Assembly: GCA_963920665.1 (NCBI GenBank)
Contig: OY987265.1
Coordinates: 38,011,001 to 38,075,000, forward strand
Reading direction: 5' to 3'
DNA: 64,000 nt
From: Straminergon stramineum
Taxonomy: Eukaryota > Streptophyta > Bryopsida > Hypnales > Calliergonaceae
Part shown: positions 11,516 through 21,890 of the stretch, piece by piece
Layout of the letters: each line of letters opens with the position of its first letter
How positions within the stretch are numbered: position 1 is the first letter of the stretch
Notes under the pieces: model-generated
What the model was told of the DNA's origin: nothing
Database searches by the model: none
What the model saw: only the letters and a program-made list of their open reading frames with translations
Position numbers and translations under genes: made by a program

Positions 11516-12754
11516 TACCTTACAAGAGCAACTAGGTAAAACACTTAATAATGGGTAAAAACTTTGATTCCTGAACTCCTTTTGATTTCATTTCTTCAAA
11601 ATTTTCATGTCCACTTCTGACTCCATTGTGAATGAATTGAGAGGATCCGCTTGGTCTTTGTATAGCAAAGGGCTATGCCATATTCAATTTGTGCCAAGAA
11701 TACAATATTGATTTGTAATTTCAGTTTGAAATTGATATTTTTTTTACATTCGAGGATTCTAGCAATGTAGCTATCTAGCTGATGCCAATTTGAGTTTGAA
11801 TAAAATCGGCTGATGAAAACATGATATTGAAGGAAACAAACCAGTAGATTTTGAAGTTGAGAGGATGGAATTGGTGACCATTGAAAAAAATCCAATCCAT
11901 TCTTGCAAACGAGAGAAATGAACCGGTGGAGCTCTGAAAATTTTCTAAACATTGGCTTGCTCATTGAAACTTTGAAATATGTGAGCATGAGTTGATAGTA
12001 AGGTAGAACAACCTAATGATGTCAGTCACCCAAATCCAACATTTACTAGACCCTCCCATTTGCATTAGTCAGTCACCCATTACCACAATCTTAGCAACCC
12101 TTTAACATCATGACAATGCAATTGAAGAGAAGACACATCATTGTGTGTGGTTTAGCATCTGTCTACCCATACTTTAACAATTTAATTCCAACAAATTTCA
12201 AAAAATCACAGAAACTTCATTTCTTGTTGGAATGTCTTCATTCTAAGTTACTTGCAAATGACTTCTTTCAAACTTTTGAATCTCTGAAAAATATGTGAAA
12301 AATATGTGTTGACAAAGAGCTCTTCCAATGTAAATCTGGGTGGTAATAGGCTGATCTACCTTCAGTTAACGGAAGTTATTATAGCTTGATGATTATGCAA
12401 GCATGCTCTTAATCTGGGTCCAAGTTAACTGCAGTAATAAAGAGCTTTGTGGATTTTCTTTGTTATAGCAGCAACAAATACACTGTCCTATTACTATAGT
12501 GGCTTAACACTATTATATTATAATAAACTTGCATCCATTAAAAGGCACTGTTAGGAATTTAGTGACTGTTAATTACAATGGCTTAATCACAATTTGAATG
12601 CCTAAACATGTTCATGTGCATTCACTAAATTTTGAAAAATAATTTTTTTATCTACTAGAAAAATGGAATAAAAACAATTAGTGCATCTTGTGGAATTGAA
12701 TTATATAGAATAGTTACTTTCATTAATCATGAAAAATTATTTCCTTTACTAATA
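11516..12754. other. AT-rich intergenic, no gene seen
   Basis: A minus-strand frame at 11605-11988 (127 codons) is AT-rich, lacks domains and has no splice-supported neighbours, so I do not call it a gene. Confidence 0.4.
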
Positions 12755-12758
12755 TTAA

Positions 12759-13273
12759 CCCCTAAGTGCTCGGACATCCATTTTCTAGACGATGAACAGA
12801 TTGAAACTAGAGTTTCATCCTCAAAACTACTTGGATGAAAGTTATTCTAATTTAAGGAGATACATTATCAAGTTGTTATCCTATCTAAGGGTTGGATTTG
12901 GTGTTACTAGAGTACATATTTTTTTTAAACTACAAATGTACAAGTATGTCAAGTGGTCAAATTGCATTGATTTTAGTTCAAACCTAGATTTTCCAAAATG
13001 AGGTTATAGATTTAAAAAACACAAAAATTTCGAAAAATCACCATGTGAAGAGAACCTCATTTCAAATCCATTCCAACAAATATTACTCCAAAAATGATAA
13101 TATTTTGCTTGTAATCAACTTTAGAAGGAATTTTGATATTTCTCTTTCAAAATTTATAAAAAAAAAAGATTGTTGATAGCATTGGTGAATCTAGCTATAC
13201 AAATGGAATCTAAAAATCAAATTCTACAACTTTCAAATTATCAATTTTGGAGATGATTCTCGACATTTAGGGG
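12759..13273. mobile_element. TTAA-type small DNA transposon, 515 bp
   Basis: Flanked by TTAA on both sides (12755-12758 and 13274-13277). The left terminus is cccctaagtgctcggacatcc and the right terminus is the complement of cccctaaatgtcgagaatc, so the ends form an imperfect inverted repeat beginning CCCCTAA. No transposase frame exists inside. It shares its ends with the element at 14753-15389. Confidence 0.75.
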
Positions 13274-13277
13274 TTAA

Positions 13278-14748
13278 TAATATACTATAAAAAATTATTT
13301 TTGAAGTGGTTAAATGTAGGATAAATATGTATGTCACAATCTACACCCAAAAGATGGGAGATTGTAACTATTTGACTTTCAATATTTTCTTTCAAAACTT
13401 CACCAAATGAAGCAATTTATCACTTCATCTTGTTAAAACTCACCTTAGCTTTCCCAAGAGTATAAGCCATTAATCCTCTACAAGAGTTTATAGTGTGCAT
13501 TTAAAAAGTCATTGCTCTAATCCTACTATGTTATGTTTTTGGATGGTTGCGTATTAAAATGGTACTCCCTCCATCTTAAGAGGATTTTCCTATTACCCTT
13601 AATTTTTGTCCCAAAATGATCTTCATGTTGCACTTTGTAATATTGTGAATCCATCAAATTCGACTTTTGACTACTATCTAGGACAAACAACCAACTTTGA
13701 GTAGTAGTTTCCCCTCCATCCATGCAATCATAAATCAAAAGGGAAATGAATCAACATTGTTTATTCTTATTTTTTGCATCTCTTTGAGTATTGCTTGATT
13801 GAAGGAGATGAAACTCTAAGAGGAGGGACAAAGGTTCACACATGGTTTTGGGTCCATACTAATTGCCTACAAAATGACAACCTTACACTCAACAATTAAA
13901 TGTTCACTAGTGTTTCTTTAAAATCTACCCTCCAATTCTACTTTTTAGTACTTCCAAATTGTACTTTGAAAAGGTCTTCAAAACTTAGAGTTTTTAGGAT
14001 GATAGGAGTCCACCAAACTCTACTTATGGTGAGAAGTGGGGTTGAAAAAATGATAATTTCAATCTTAATCCGATTTTTTTGTCCTACAAGATCACACTTC
14101 TGGATGGAAAGATGAACAAATATTTTGACCTTGGAATTGAACCACAGGTTGCTCAAGCCAATTCCAATGAAACCTAAATTTTTTAAATTACGCATACTAT
14201 AAATTACTAAATATTCACCTCAAAAATAGACGTGGTAATGACACTTCGGGACTTTGACTATCACATACAATGAAGAGCCATTGTCTCACCCTAATCATCC
14301 GAGTTAATGAGGTTAACTTGAATTCAATGAAGGCATTTGTCTTTGAATATTTAATTTGCCAATTTACTTTAATCTATAATGCAAGAGCCTCCTATTGTGG
14401 CAAAGGATAGGGGCCTTTCATACATTGTTGAAGATCCAAAATTTGCGTAATGACCATGGGTTTAATACTAGATGGAATATCAATAGATGGGATACAATAG
14501 ATGGAAGGGTTGAAGCCACCTAAGAAAATCCAATAAGATATATAAACCCCAAATCATCCCTAGCCCAATTCTAACCTCTACTTTTTTAACCTATTTCTCC
14601 CTAATGAAGTGAAAATTATAAAGGATTAGAAAAATAACAACCCTTTGGTGGAATTGGGATTGAAAGGTTTGGAATTGTGTTGAAAAGTCATGATTTTATA
14701 ACTAAGACACCAATAGGTGGTTTAGGGTTCATTCATTATTCTACAATT
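13278..14748. other. AT-rich intergenic with a lone Stowaway-like end
   Basis: A tactccctccatcttaagag motif at about 13562 looks like one Stowaway terminus, but no matching second end was found nearby. No gene is supported. Confidence 0.35.
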
Positions 14749-14752
14749 TTAA

Positions 14753-15389
14753 CCCCTAAATGCCCAAGGCCTATTTGGAGCTCCTTGAAATTTGCTCTAA
14801 ATTGAACAAAAAGTCAACATTTTCATAAGTTGTACCAATTTCTTTTGAATTGTAACCGTACAAAGTTAAACTAGACATGTTAGAGATCACATAGGAAAAG
14901 AAAACATAACAATATCACTTATAGATCAAAAGATTATAATGTTTGATCATGAAGGTGTAAAAACTGTGAAAATTTTTCAATTCACTTTTTGCATGTCAAC
15001 TCTAAAAAGTTGGTCACTAAAAAAATATGAGGTTATAGGGCCTAGCATGCACAACCCCATTCAATTTTCGGCTTTTCAAAATCTATTCTACAATTTTTTT
15101 AAATGAATTTCTAATGCGATTTTGCCTCCAAGATCTAGTGTATTTGAGGCTCATTTTCAAGAGCCCTCAATACTATGAGAAGTCAAGATTGTAATGGGCA
15201 TCCTTGCACTAAATCTTCAATAGAAAAATCATAATCCTTTATTTTTCAGATCAACTTTTTGATCCTAAAACTAGACTTCAAAAAGAATTCTCCAAAAATA
15301 TAAACTACTAATAATAGCAATTTGGTTGGATTTTACTTAACTTCAAAGTTTTCAAAATACCAGAATCTGGTGCCTTGGACATTTAGGGG
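14753..15389. mobile_element. TTAA-type small DNA transposon, 637 bp
   Basis: TTAA flanks at 14749-14752 and 15390-15393. The left end is cccctaaatgcccaaggcc and the right end is the complement of cccctaaatgtccaaggc, an inverted repeat of about 18 bp with one mismatch. It has the best preserved termini of its family in the window. The interior is AT-rich without a transposase. Confidence 0.8.
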
Positions 15390-15445
15390 TTAAAGGACAC
15401 TTTTGGATTATCATTGCAAATGTTTAAAGAGTCCAATTGGGGAGT

Positions 15446-15690
15446 TCAAATAACCACATTAGAATCCAAATGGATGCGATTAATCCCTCTAGGAACAATT
15501 AGGAAGCTATCATATGTTTTTGCTTTGACATCATGTAATGTATCTTTATTTCAAAAAATAGAATTGACTAAAATACATGTGAAAAATATTTGATTTGTTG
15601 TTTTTTTACAAAATTAAATTTACAGATCTAATTAGACTAAATGTGAGCAACAACCCAAGGGACAAATAATAGATCATCCTACCTTATTCA
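15446..15690. repeat. Dispersed AT-rich repeat, shorter copy
   Basis: Matches two separated parts of 1-780 in the same order. It begins with ccacattagaatccaaatgg and ends near catcctaccttatt. It lies just beyond the right end of the TTAA element at 14753-15389, so that element may have landed beside or inside a longer repeat. Confidence 0.6.
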
Positions 15691-17256
15691 TTGTCATTGT
15701 GATAACCCCTAAATGACCAAGGTACTACACTTTATTGTCACTAAACTTTGAAGTTAAAATAAAATCTTACCAAAGTACTCTTTTTAATATTTTTTAAAGT
15801 TGAATACTCTTTAAAAGTCTTTTTTTAGCACCAAAAATCCAATTTTGAAAAAAAATGTTTATGATTTTTCCATTGAAGATTTTGTGCATGGGTTAAATAA
15901 AACAATGTCAAACACTCCACCATTAAACGAATTTCTTTAGTCATTTGGTGCCCAAGACTCTTAGATCCTGGTCATCAATCATCCACTGACCAATGCAGTA
16001 CTATGACAAATAATCCGTCACAACAGGATTCAACAAACCAATAAAGAGCCACAGGAGACCGAATGGGGAAGCAAGATGGACTGTTTTTTTTATAATAGAC
16101 ACTAATAAAAGTGAGTCTCCAAATTTATTGAATTCATCGTGTCCTCAGTACAACCATTCTTGACCTCAAGGCTGAAAAAGCTCCATATTCTAAATCCTGC
16201 CACAGATCAACAGATGAAAATTTTAGTGAAATTCACAAAAGAAATTACACAGCTAATCATCCAAACCTGAATCTCTAGATATACTAAACCCTCACATTCC
16301 AAAAACTTCAGAAATAATTTATTGCGTCGTCAGAAGTATATGGAGCACCGATTGAAAGCTGCCTGAGTACTAGAAAAGTAAAATCTGTCATCAACACATC
16401 GTAGAAACGAGCGAGCTCACCTCATTATTGCCCCACTTTGATTACCTAACTTCACTACTTTGCTCTTACTGATGTCTGTAGTCCTGAAATGCACACTGCA
16501 TAAAACACATTCACTGCTACAAATCCTGGATCCAAAAGCAAGAACATAGTCTTCTTCAGTTACTACCCAAATCCCGTATTCCTTTCTTGTCACTACCCCA
16601 AGGGGAGAGACTAAGCAATGGTTCAAAAACGTAGAAAGTTCTGGGGCTCAACAGAAATGAGACGTGTTATCAGCAATAGTAGCATGCTGGGGCATATCAT
16701 TCCAAAGAAAGAATGTCTCGAGTTAAAAAGAATTGTGACGTATGCTAACAGGATCCCTACACTACGTTTTAATTAGTGATGATTCTACTATGGATTCTAT
16801 TGTGAGGATTGTACTGAGGATTATATGGAAAAAACGAACTGAAAACTATACGTTTGTCATTGGTGTAGAGACACTTGCACTTAGCCACTTGTTCAGTATT
16901 ATCTACTTACCTTTACACAGTGAAGCCGGAGAACTCTGGACTCAAATTTCCGCGACCTTCTTCTTGGTCTTCTCCGATTCTGTCAAAAGCGACTTTGAAG
17001 TGTTTCGCCTGATCTTGCTGTGAATGGCCCAAGAGTCCAATTTATGTTTTCCTCAAGTCACGCATAATCCAAGACCCTTGGCAATTGTGCGCTGAGCACA
17101 GCACCTCCTCTTCACTAGAATTTGCACAGGCTGACGAAATTGACGTCGCTGTTTCAACAGGAATGCCAGGAATGGCATGTCGAACTCCATGCATGCTTGC
17201 AGAGGATCATCAAATATATGAATCACTTCTACTCCAGCTTTTTGCTCAGTTTTTCC
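15691..17256. other. Intergenic; one solitary TTAA-family end
   Basis: At 15706 cccctaaatgaccaaggt repeats the TTAA-family terminus after ATAA, without a matching right end. From about 16100 GC rises toward the minus-strand glycosyltransferase gene, so its 3' untranslated region probably lies just below 17257. No separate gene is supported. Confidence 0.4.
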
Positions 17257-20200
17257 TTAAATGTTTGTTTCTTTCTCCAGAGCGGTCTCTTCTTGGTTTG
17301 CACCCAAACCATGTTGCTTTCGCAACCGAGGTAATACGAGGCGGTCGAAGTAATTTACATTCCTGTCTCTGTTCTTCCAGCTTCCAATTTCTTGCGCCAT
17401 TTGAGTGAGACATGTCTTATCAACTGCCACTCGACAGGTGGATGTCAGATGCTTCAACACCCTCTCTAATTGGCCAATATTTATGGCAACATCTTGACTT
17501 TTTGCGTAATTCATGCATCCACGCTTGTAGAAACACTTCTTCCAACCATAAAGATTGGCGTATACACGCATCTTGAAAGGCATGCTGCCCTGCACCGCCA
17601 GCCAGGTCCCATAGAGCTCATTATGGTTGATGCGGGCGGCATGGACATAGTTTCCGAACCAATCGATGTAATATAACAAAGGAAAAGCCTCCAGTACTGT
17701 CGAATATCTTCGAGCAAACAGAAAGTTTATGTTATGAGAGCCGTGTGGAGTTACTGCAAGATCGGCAGTGGCTATCACTTTAACCTGCATGGAAGAATAA
17801 CAAGAAACATCAAACAGCTGAAAATACAAAACGCATTCATAAAAGATGTTATGAATTAGGTTCCCGGATCTTTAGACTCTTTGATTTAGGAATCTGCAAA
17901 TCCAAACCAGCAGAGGAGATCGTATCACCCACAACATTACAAGCTTGTAAGCGGCTCAGATCTTTAAGAAAGTCAGCGGACTGCAAAACCATATTAACCT
18001 CTAAGTGCCCAAATGGCCAAAAGTGACCGCTTCCATGTCTCTATGAGTTCAAATAAATCATTTATGAAGCTTCAAGGAATGCTGAAAAATGATAACCCAC
18101 AAGATAACCCCAACTTCAAGAAAAATGATATCCGACATTTTTGAAAGATAGAAACATGCTCATAAACTTACTAGAATCATCAACTAGCTTCCGAAGCGTA
18201 CTTCCTATTTTCAGCTTGGGCAATTAGGGATTAACTAAACCCCGTCCAAACGAGAAGTTTGTTGGCGATAAATTTTACATTACCTGATCACAAAAATTAC
18301 CAACTCCACTGGTGGCAACTTTGGGAACAACTAGAAGCTCTTTCTGCAGTGTATATTTAACCTCTTCCATATTTGCAATGAACCTGAGAGCAGAGTAAAC
18401 GACCATCAATACCTTGTCGTTGACTCAGTCTTCAATGCAACAAGCTTACAAACTCTCGCAAATTCTGATACCGATAACAAATTGAAATGACCTCAGTGCA
18501 CAATATTAATCTTTGAAGTGCAAAACGAGAGAAAAACATCTACCTAGAAGAATTGAGACGCTCCAAGACAATCACGTTTTCGACCGGTCTTGATGCATCC
18601 ATCATCGGTATATTACAGAATCCCAATACTTTTTCTCGAAGCCAATCGTTTGCCTGAAGCCCGGGCATGTAGCCTCCATTTGTGAGCCCTGGAGCCACAG
18701 GCATCGGCCAAAATTTGAATCAGAAGCATACACGCATAACCCCTCAGAGCCAAAATGGCCACGAGTAGCTCCCTCCATACCTTTAGGAGTAGAGATAAAT
18801 CATTTAGGAACTTCAGGGTAGGTAACAAAGTCTACCAGAAATCATGTCCGACATTTATGAACAGTAGCTATATTTTTTGAAACTACAAACTACTGTTAGC
18901 TTCCAAATACGCCTTCCTATTTGTAGCTCAGGCCGTAAGGGGTTTATAACAAGGAAGAAGTTGGTCAGGTGCAGCAACTAGTTGATAGATATAGGTCACC
19001 CATAACAAGATCAAAGAACAATATCACAAAGGAAAGCAAGAGTCCTCATCGTAAGAATGAAAAATAAGTCAACAAACAACAAAGATTTCTGACTCACATC
19101 AAACCATAATTCCACTCAAATTGTTATTTTCGGAAGGGGATACAATACCTGAAAACAAAACTGCGTCTTCAAAGCAAATTTGAGGTTCATCAGGTCCAGG
19201 AACGTCTAGAAACTCCACCTTCATGGTCTTCAGGAAGACTTCAATCAAACCCAGTGACCACGGCGAAATCGTTTTGGGGTCCTGATTTGAAAACCAGTAT
19301 AACGTGGAATTGTTTAGACCGTAGAGATGCGACAACAGAATGGCCGGAATCAGTTTCTCAGCTTCATGGTGTGGGTTTGGGCCGACTTTCGGACCATCGG
19401 GCATCAGCTTCAAGTCTGCTACCATCTGTAACCCTCTAATCCAGTGTCCTTGTGCCCTCCCACTCTCCACTTCTGCCAAATAGAAAAGGACGCTTTATTA
19501 TGCGGAATGAAGAATAAAAATGTCACTCAATCCTCATGCATTGCAGCTTATACACACAGTGCATCCCCAGATCACAAGGACAGTATTCACATCCGCGATA
19601 TAAGTATACAATCAGAGTACGCACACAATTTTTTTGACTAATGGTGGCATATAGCACCCCTTGAGAACAGTGGAACTATTAGGTAAATAGAAAGATTTCA
19701 TGCCAAATCAGAGAATATCAAGTAAAATATAAGCTTTGAAAACTCTAAAATGTGAAGACAATGGCCCATTGGCTCCCCTGTTTAAATGGACCTCAACTTT
19801 GCAAAACAAGATGTCAGGGATTCCTTTCATGCCAACGTAAGTTGGGGACACCCAAACTCACCGGTAACCCACAAGCACCACCTTATAATCTTAGGCAATA
19901 GATAGATATTCATTACGAGGATGTAATGTACATCACCTCAACATCTAATCAAGAGGCGACTCAAGAACATCTACCAATAAAACTGTAACCCTTCATAATT
20001 CATGCATACAGTGTCCAGACGACCCATTCTTTGGAGCAGTTTCAACACGAAAATTTTGACCAGTCTACAGGAGAGAAAGTGGCGATTCTGGGTGCCCCCA
20101 CCTCAACTAGGGTGCTCAAAAAGGATTCTCTAGTATGTCTGCCTGCAGTCCAAGGGCTTAAGAGAAAAAAGTTCCATTCAGCAATGCTTCCGATACACCT

Positions 20201-20912
20201 CCGAGAGAAAATCTCATTTTTCTAGCTCATTTCCTAGTTGATGTGAACCATCTCCATTTTTTCTTCCAAAAATTCCCAATAATTTCAAATCCCCACCAAC
20301 ATTTCTGAAAATATTTTAAGACTTATATGTAGAAGAAGAAGCCAAACCTGAGTCCGGAAACGGTTGGTGCAGTCTGGAGTCCCATCCCGGACACGTCCCC
20401 CTCTTCACCCTCACCTTCCCTCTGGGTACATCCGTAATAAGCCTCAACACCTCCGGGAGCCCCCCTCCAGCATTGATAATGTCCTTCCCAAAGTAAGGTC
20501 GATCATCACACACCGTCACCTGTTTCTGGGAGACGCACATGCCGTGCACGCGAGGGAAGCATATCTTCCCACAAGCCTCTGTACATACAAAATGCTTCGA
20601 GACTTGGTACCGACTCTCCTCTTCGGCGCAAAGGAAGCTGCTCTTCACGTAGTGGAGAGGAGGTGGCAAGGAAAGGAACCAGAGCGCCGGGTAGAGCGTG
20701 GCCAGGCAGAAGAGCGGGCCCAGGATCAAGAACCGACGGGAGCGGAGTCGGTTGCGGGTGGGCCGGGTGTTGGACCGGTCAAGCACACGACGCAAGGGAC
20801 GAGAGCGGTCGAAAGGAGAAGACGCGCGGGGTCGGGGGGAAGAAATGCGAGGTAATGGGGAGGACGTCCGGGGTAAAGGGGAGGAGACGCGCGGTCTCTC
20901 CAATCTGTCCAT
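17257..20912 (-). CDS. GT61-like type II membrane glycosyltransferase, 5 exons
   Basis: Coding exons, in transcription order, are 20912-20348, 19472-19149, 18688-18544, 18383-18284 and 17784-17257. Phases match and the product is 553 residues. Residues 1-60 are basic and Ser/Pro-rich (cytosolic tail), 61-81 are hydrophobic (signal anchor), and a lumenal stem and catalytic part follow. Family evidence: CFEDAVLFSG in exon 2, the LERLNSS stretch ending exon 3, and in exon 5 ATADLAVTPHGSHNINFLF (HG at 392-393), which corresponds to the conserved D-x-x-V-x-x-HGAGLTN motif of the GT61 (DUF563) family. GT61 enzymes in plants sit in the Golgi and transfer sugars such as arabinose or xylose to xylan or N-glycans. 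The acceptor here is unknown. The usual HGAG is HGSH in this protein, so it belongs to a divergent subgroup or to an EOGT-like branch. The ATG at 20912 precedes the only N-terminal membrane segment. Confidence 0.8.
17998..18230. mobile_element. TTAA-type MITE in GT61 intron 4, 233 bp
   Basis: TTAA on both sides (17994-17997 and 18231-18234), left end cctctaagtgcccaaatggc, right end caattaggga. It lies wholly inside the intron between exons 4 and 5. It aligns along its length with 18740-18942, sharing ataaatcattta, tccgacattt and a cttcctatttt-type block. Confidence 0.7.
18740..18942. mobile_element. TTAA-type MITE in GT61 intron 2, about 203 bp
   Basis: A degenerate relative of 17998-18230, in the same orientation and in the intron between exons 2 and 3. 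The left end is ataa followed by cccctcagagcc, and the right end is gtaagggg followed by ttta. The flanks have drifted from TTAA. Its right-hand part contains ccgacattta and cttcctattt, as in the other copy. Confidence 0.6.
20805..20891 (-). repeat. In-frame minisatellite coding SSPxPR repeats
   Basis: Residues 8-36 of the glycosyltransferase are four successive seven-residue units of the form SSPLPRT, SSPLPRI, SSPRPRA and SSPFDRS. They are encoded by diverged 21-bp tandem units in GC-rich DNA. The units make a Ser/Pro/Arg-rich cytosolic tail ahead of the membrane anchor. In-frame length variation between strains would be expected. Confidence 0.75.
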
Positions 20913-21149
20913 TGCAATACATCAGGCCCTGTCTCTGTCTCTCTACCTGTCGCTATGTCCTTTCAGGAATTTTCCCTGACCTAGGGACCACTGGAGTAAT
21001 GTACCCTTCATTGCACACCCTCCGCCGGTGTCATAGGTTGATGGCTTATACATACTTTCGGCGCTGGAGCTTCCTGGAAAATATTTGCAGAATTTGAAAC
21101 ATCACATGCCGCTTCAAAACCTGACACGAAAAAGGGCAACTATCAGCCA

Positions 21150-21715
21150 TTTATGAAATCAAGCCCTTCTTGAAAACAGGGATATAATACTGAAAAGTGT
21201 ACAGTCTAACTCTAAATTGAAGTGTTAGAATGACTACAGCAAAACGCTGCATGAGATGCCAGAACAGAAAAAAGTGCAGCACCCAGTCATTTGTGAAATC
21301 AAGCCCTCCTCGAAAACAGGATACGATACTTGACATTTTACAGTCGAAGTTACCTCTAAACCTAAGGGTTGGAATGACTAAACAAAGCACTGCATGCTAC
21401 TGCCAAGAGAGATGGTGCTCCCAACAACACCAGGAGACGGACTCCATTACTCACTGCTAGAGATCCTCCTAACAATATAACACTGCATGAAATGCCAGAA
21501 ACTAAATGAGCAGCACAAAGCAATCAATGAAATCAACCTCTCCTTGAAAACAGGGATACTAGATTGAAATTATACCAGTACAACTCTAACCTTAGTCTTT
21601 GAATGACTGCAGAAAAGACTGCATGCTACTCCCATGAGGTGAGATGCTCCCCAAAACAAACGGAGACAGACTCCAGTACTGTCTGCTAATACAGAAAGAT
21701 CCTCCTACCAAAAAG
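21150..21715. repeat. Three imperfect tandem copies upstream of the GT61 gene
   Basis: Copies starting near 21154, 21292 and 21530 share atgaaatcaa..cc..ttgaaaacaggga, then a tacag-containing block, ggaatgact(a/g)ca and actgcatg. Later blocks tgctactgcc(a)ag, cggactcca and agatcctcct are shared by the last two. The period is about 140 to 240 bp. The array begins some 240 bp upstream of the ATG, in the likely promoter or 5' untranslated region. Confidence 0.65.
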
Positions 21716-21744
21716 GGTTGGAGGTTCCAAAAGAACCAACGCTG

Positions 21745-21890
21745 GCGCCTAGAAAGTGTTTGGAAAATACCAGACAGGTGCGACCTACTAGGGGGTAGCA
21801 GAGTGTGAGCTTCCTCTTCGTTAGTGCTAAGAAAGAGAATGGAAATACCAGCAGGTGCGACCTAAAAAGTGGCGTCAAGTGTGCGCTTCC
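21745..21890. repeat. Two tandem copies of about 75-90 bp
   Basis: Two copies contain ggaaataccag, caggtgcgaccta and gtgtgcgcttcctc or gtgtgagcttcctc. They follow directly on the array at 21150-21715 and were probably formed independently. Confidence 0.6.

Noticed and set aside
11605..11988. 127-codon minus-strand frame in AT-rich DNA
   Set aside because: No domain and no conserved features; compare the 399-codon frame at 26.7 kb, which is far longer than chance.
13558..13590. Second Stowaway-like element
   Set aside because: Only one terminus (tactccctccatctta) is present; no inverted partner found.
20364..21097. Plus-strand frames of 93 to 163 codons opposite GT61 exon 1
   Set aside because: They are antisense to a well supported exon and arise from its high GC; Arg/Gly-rich content is typical of such shadows.
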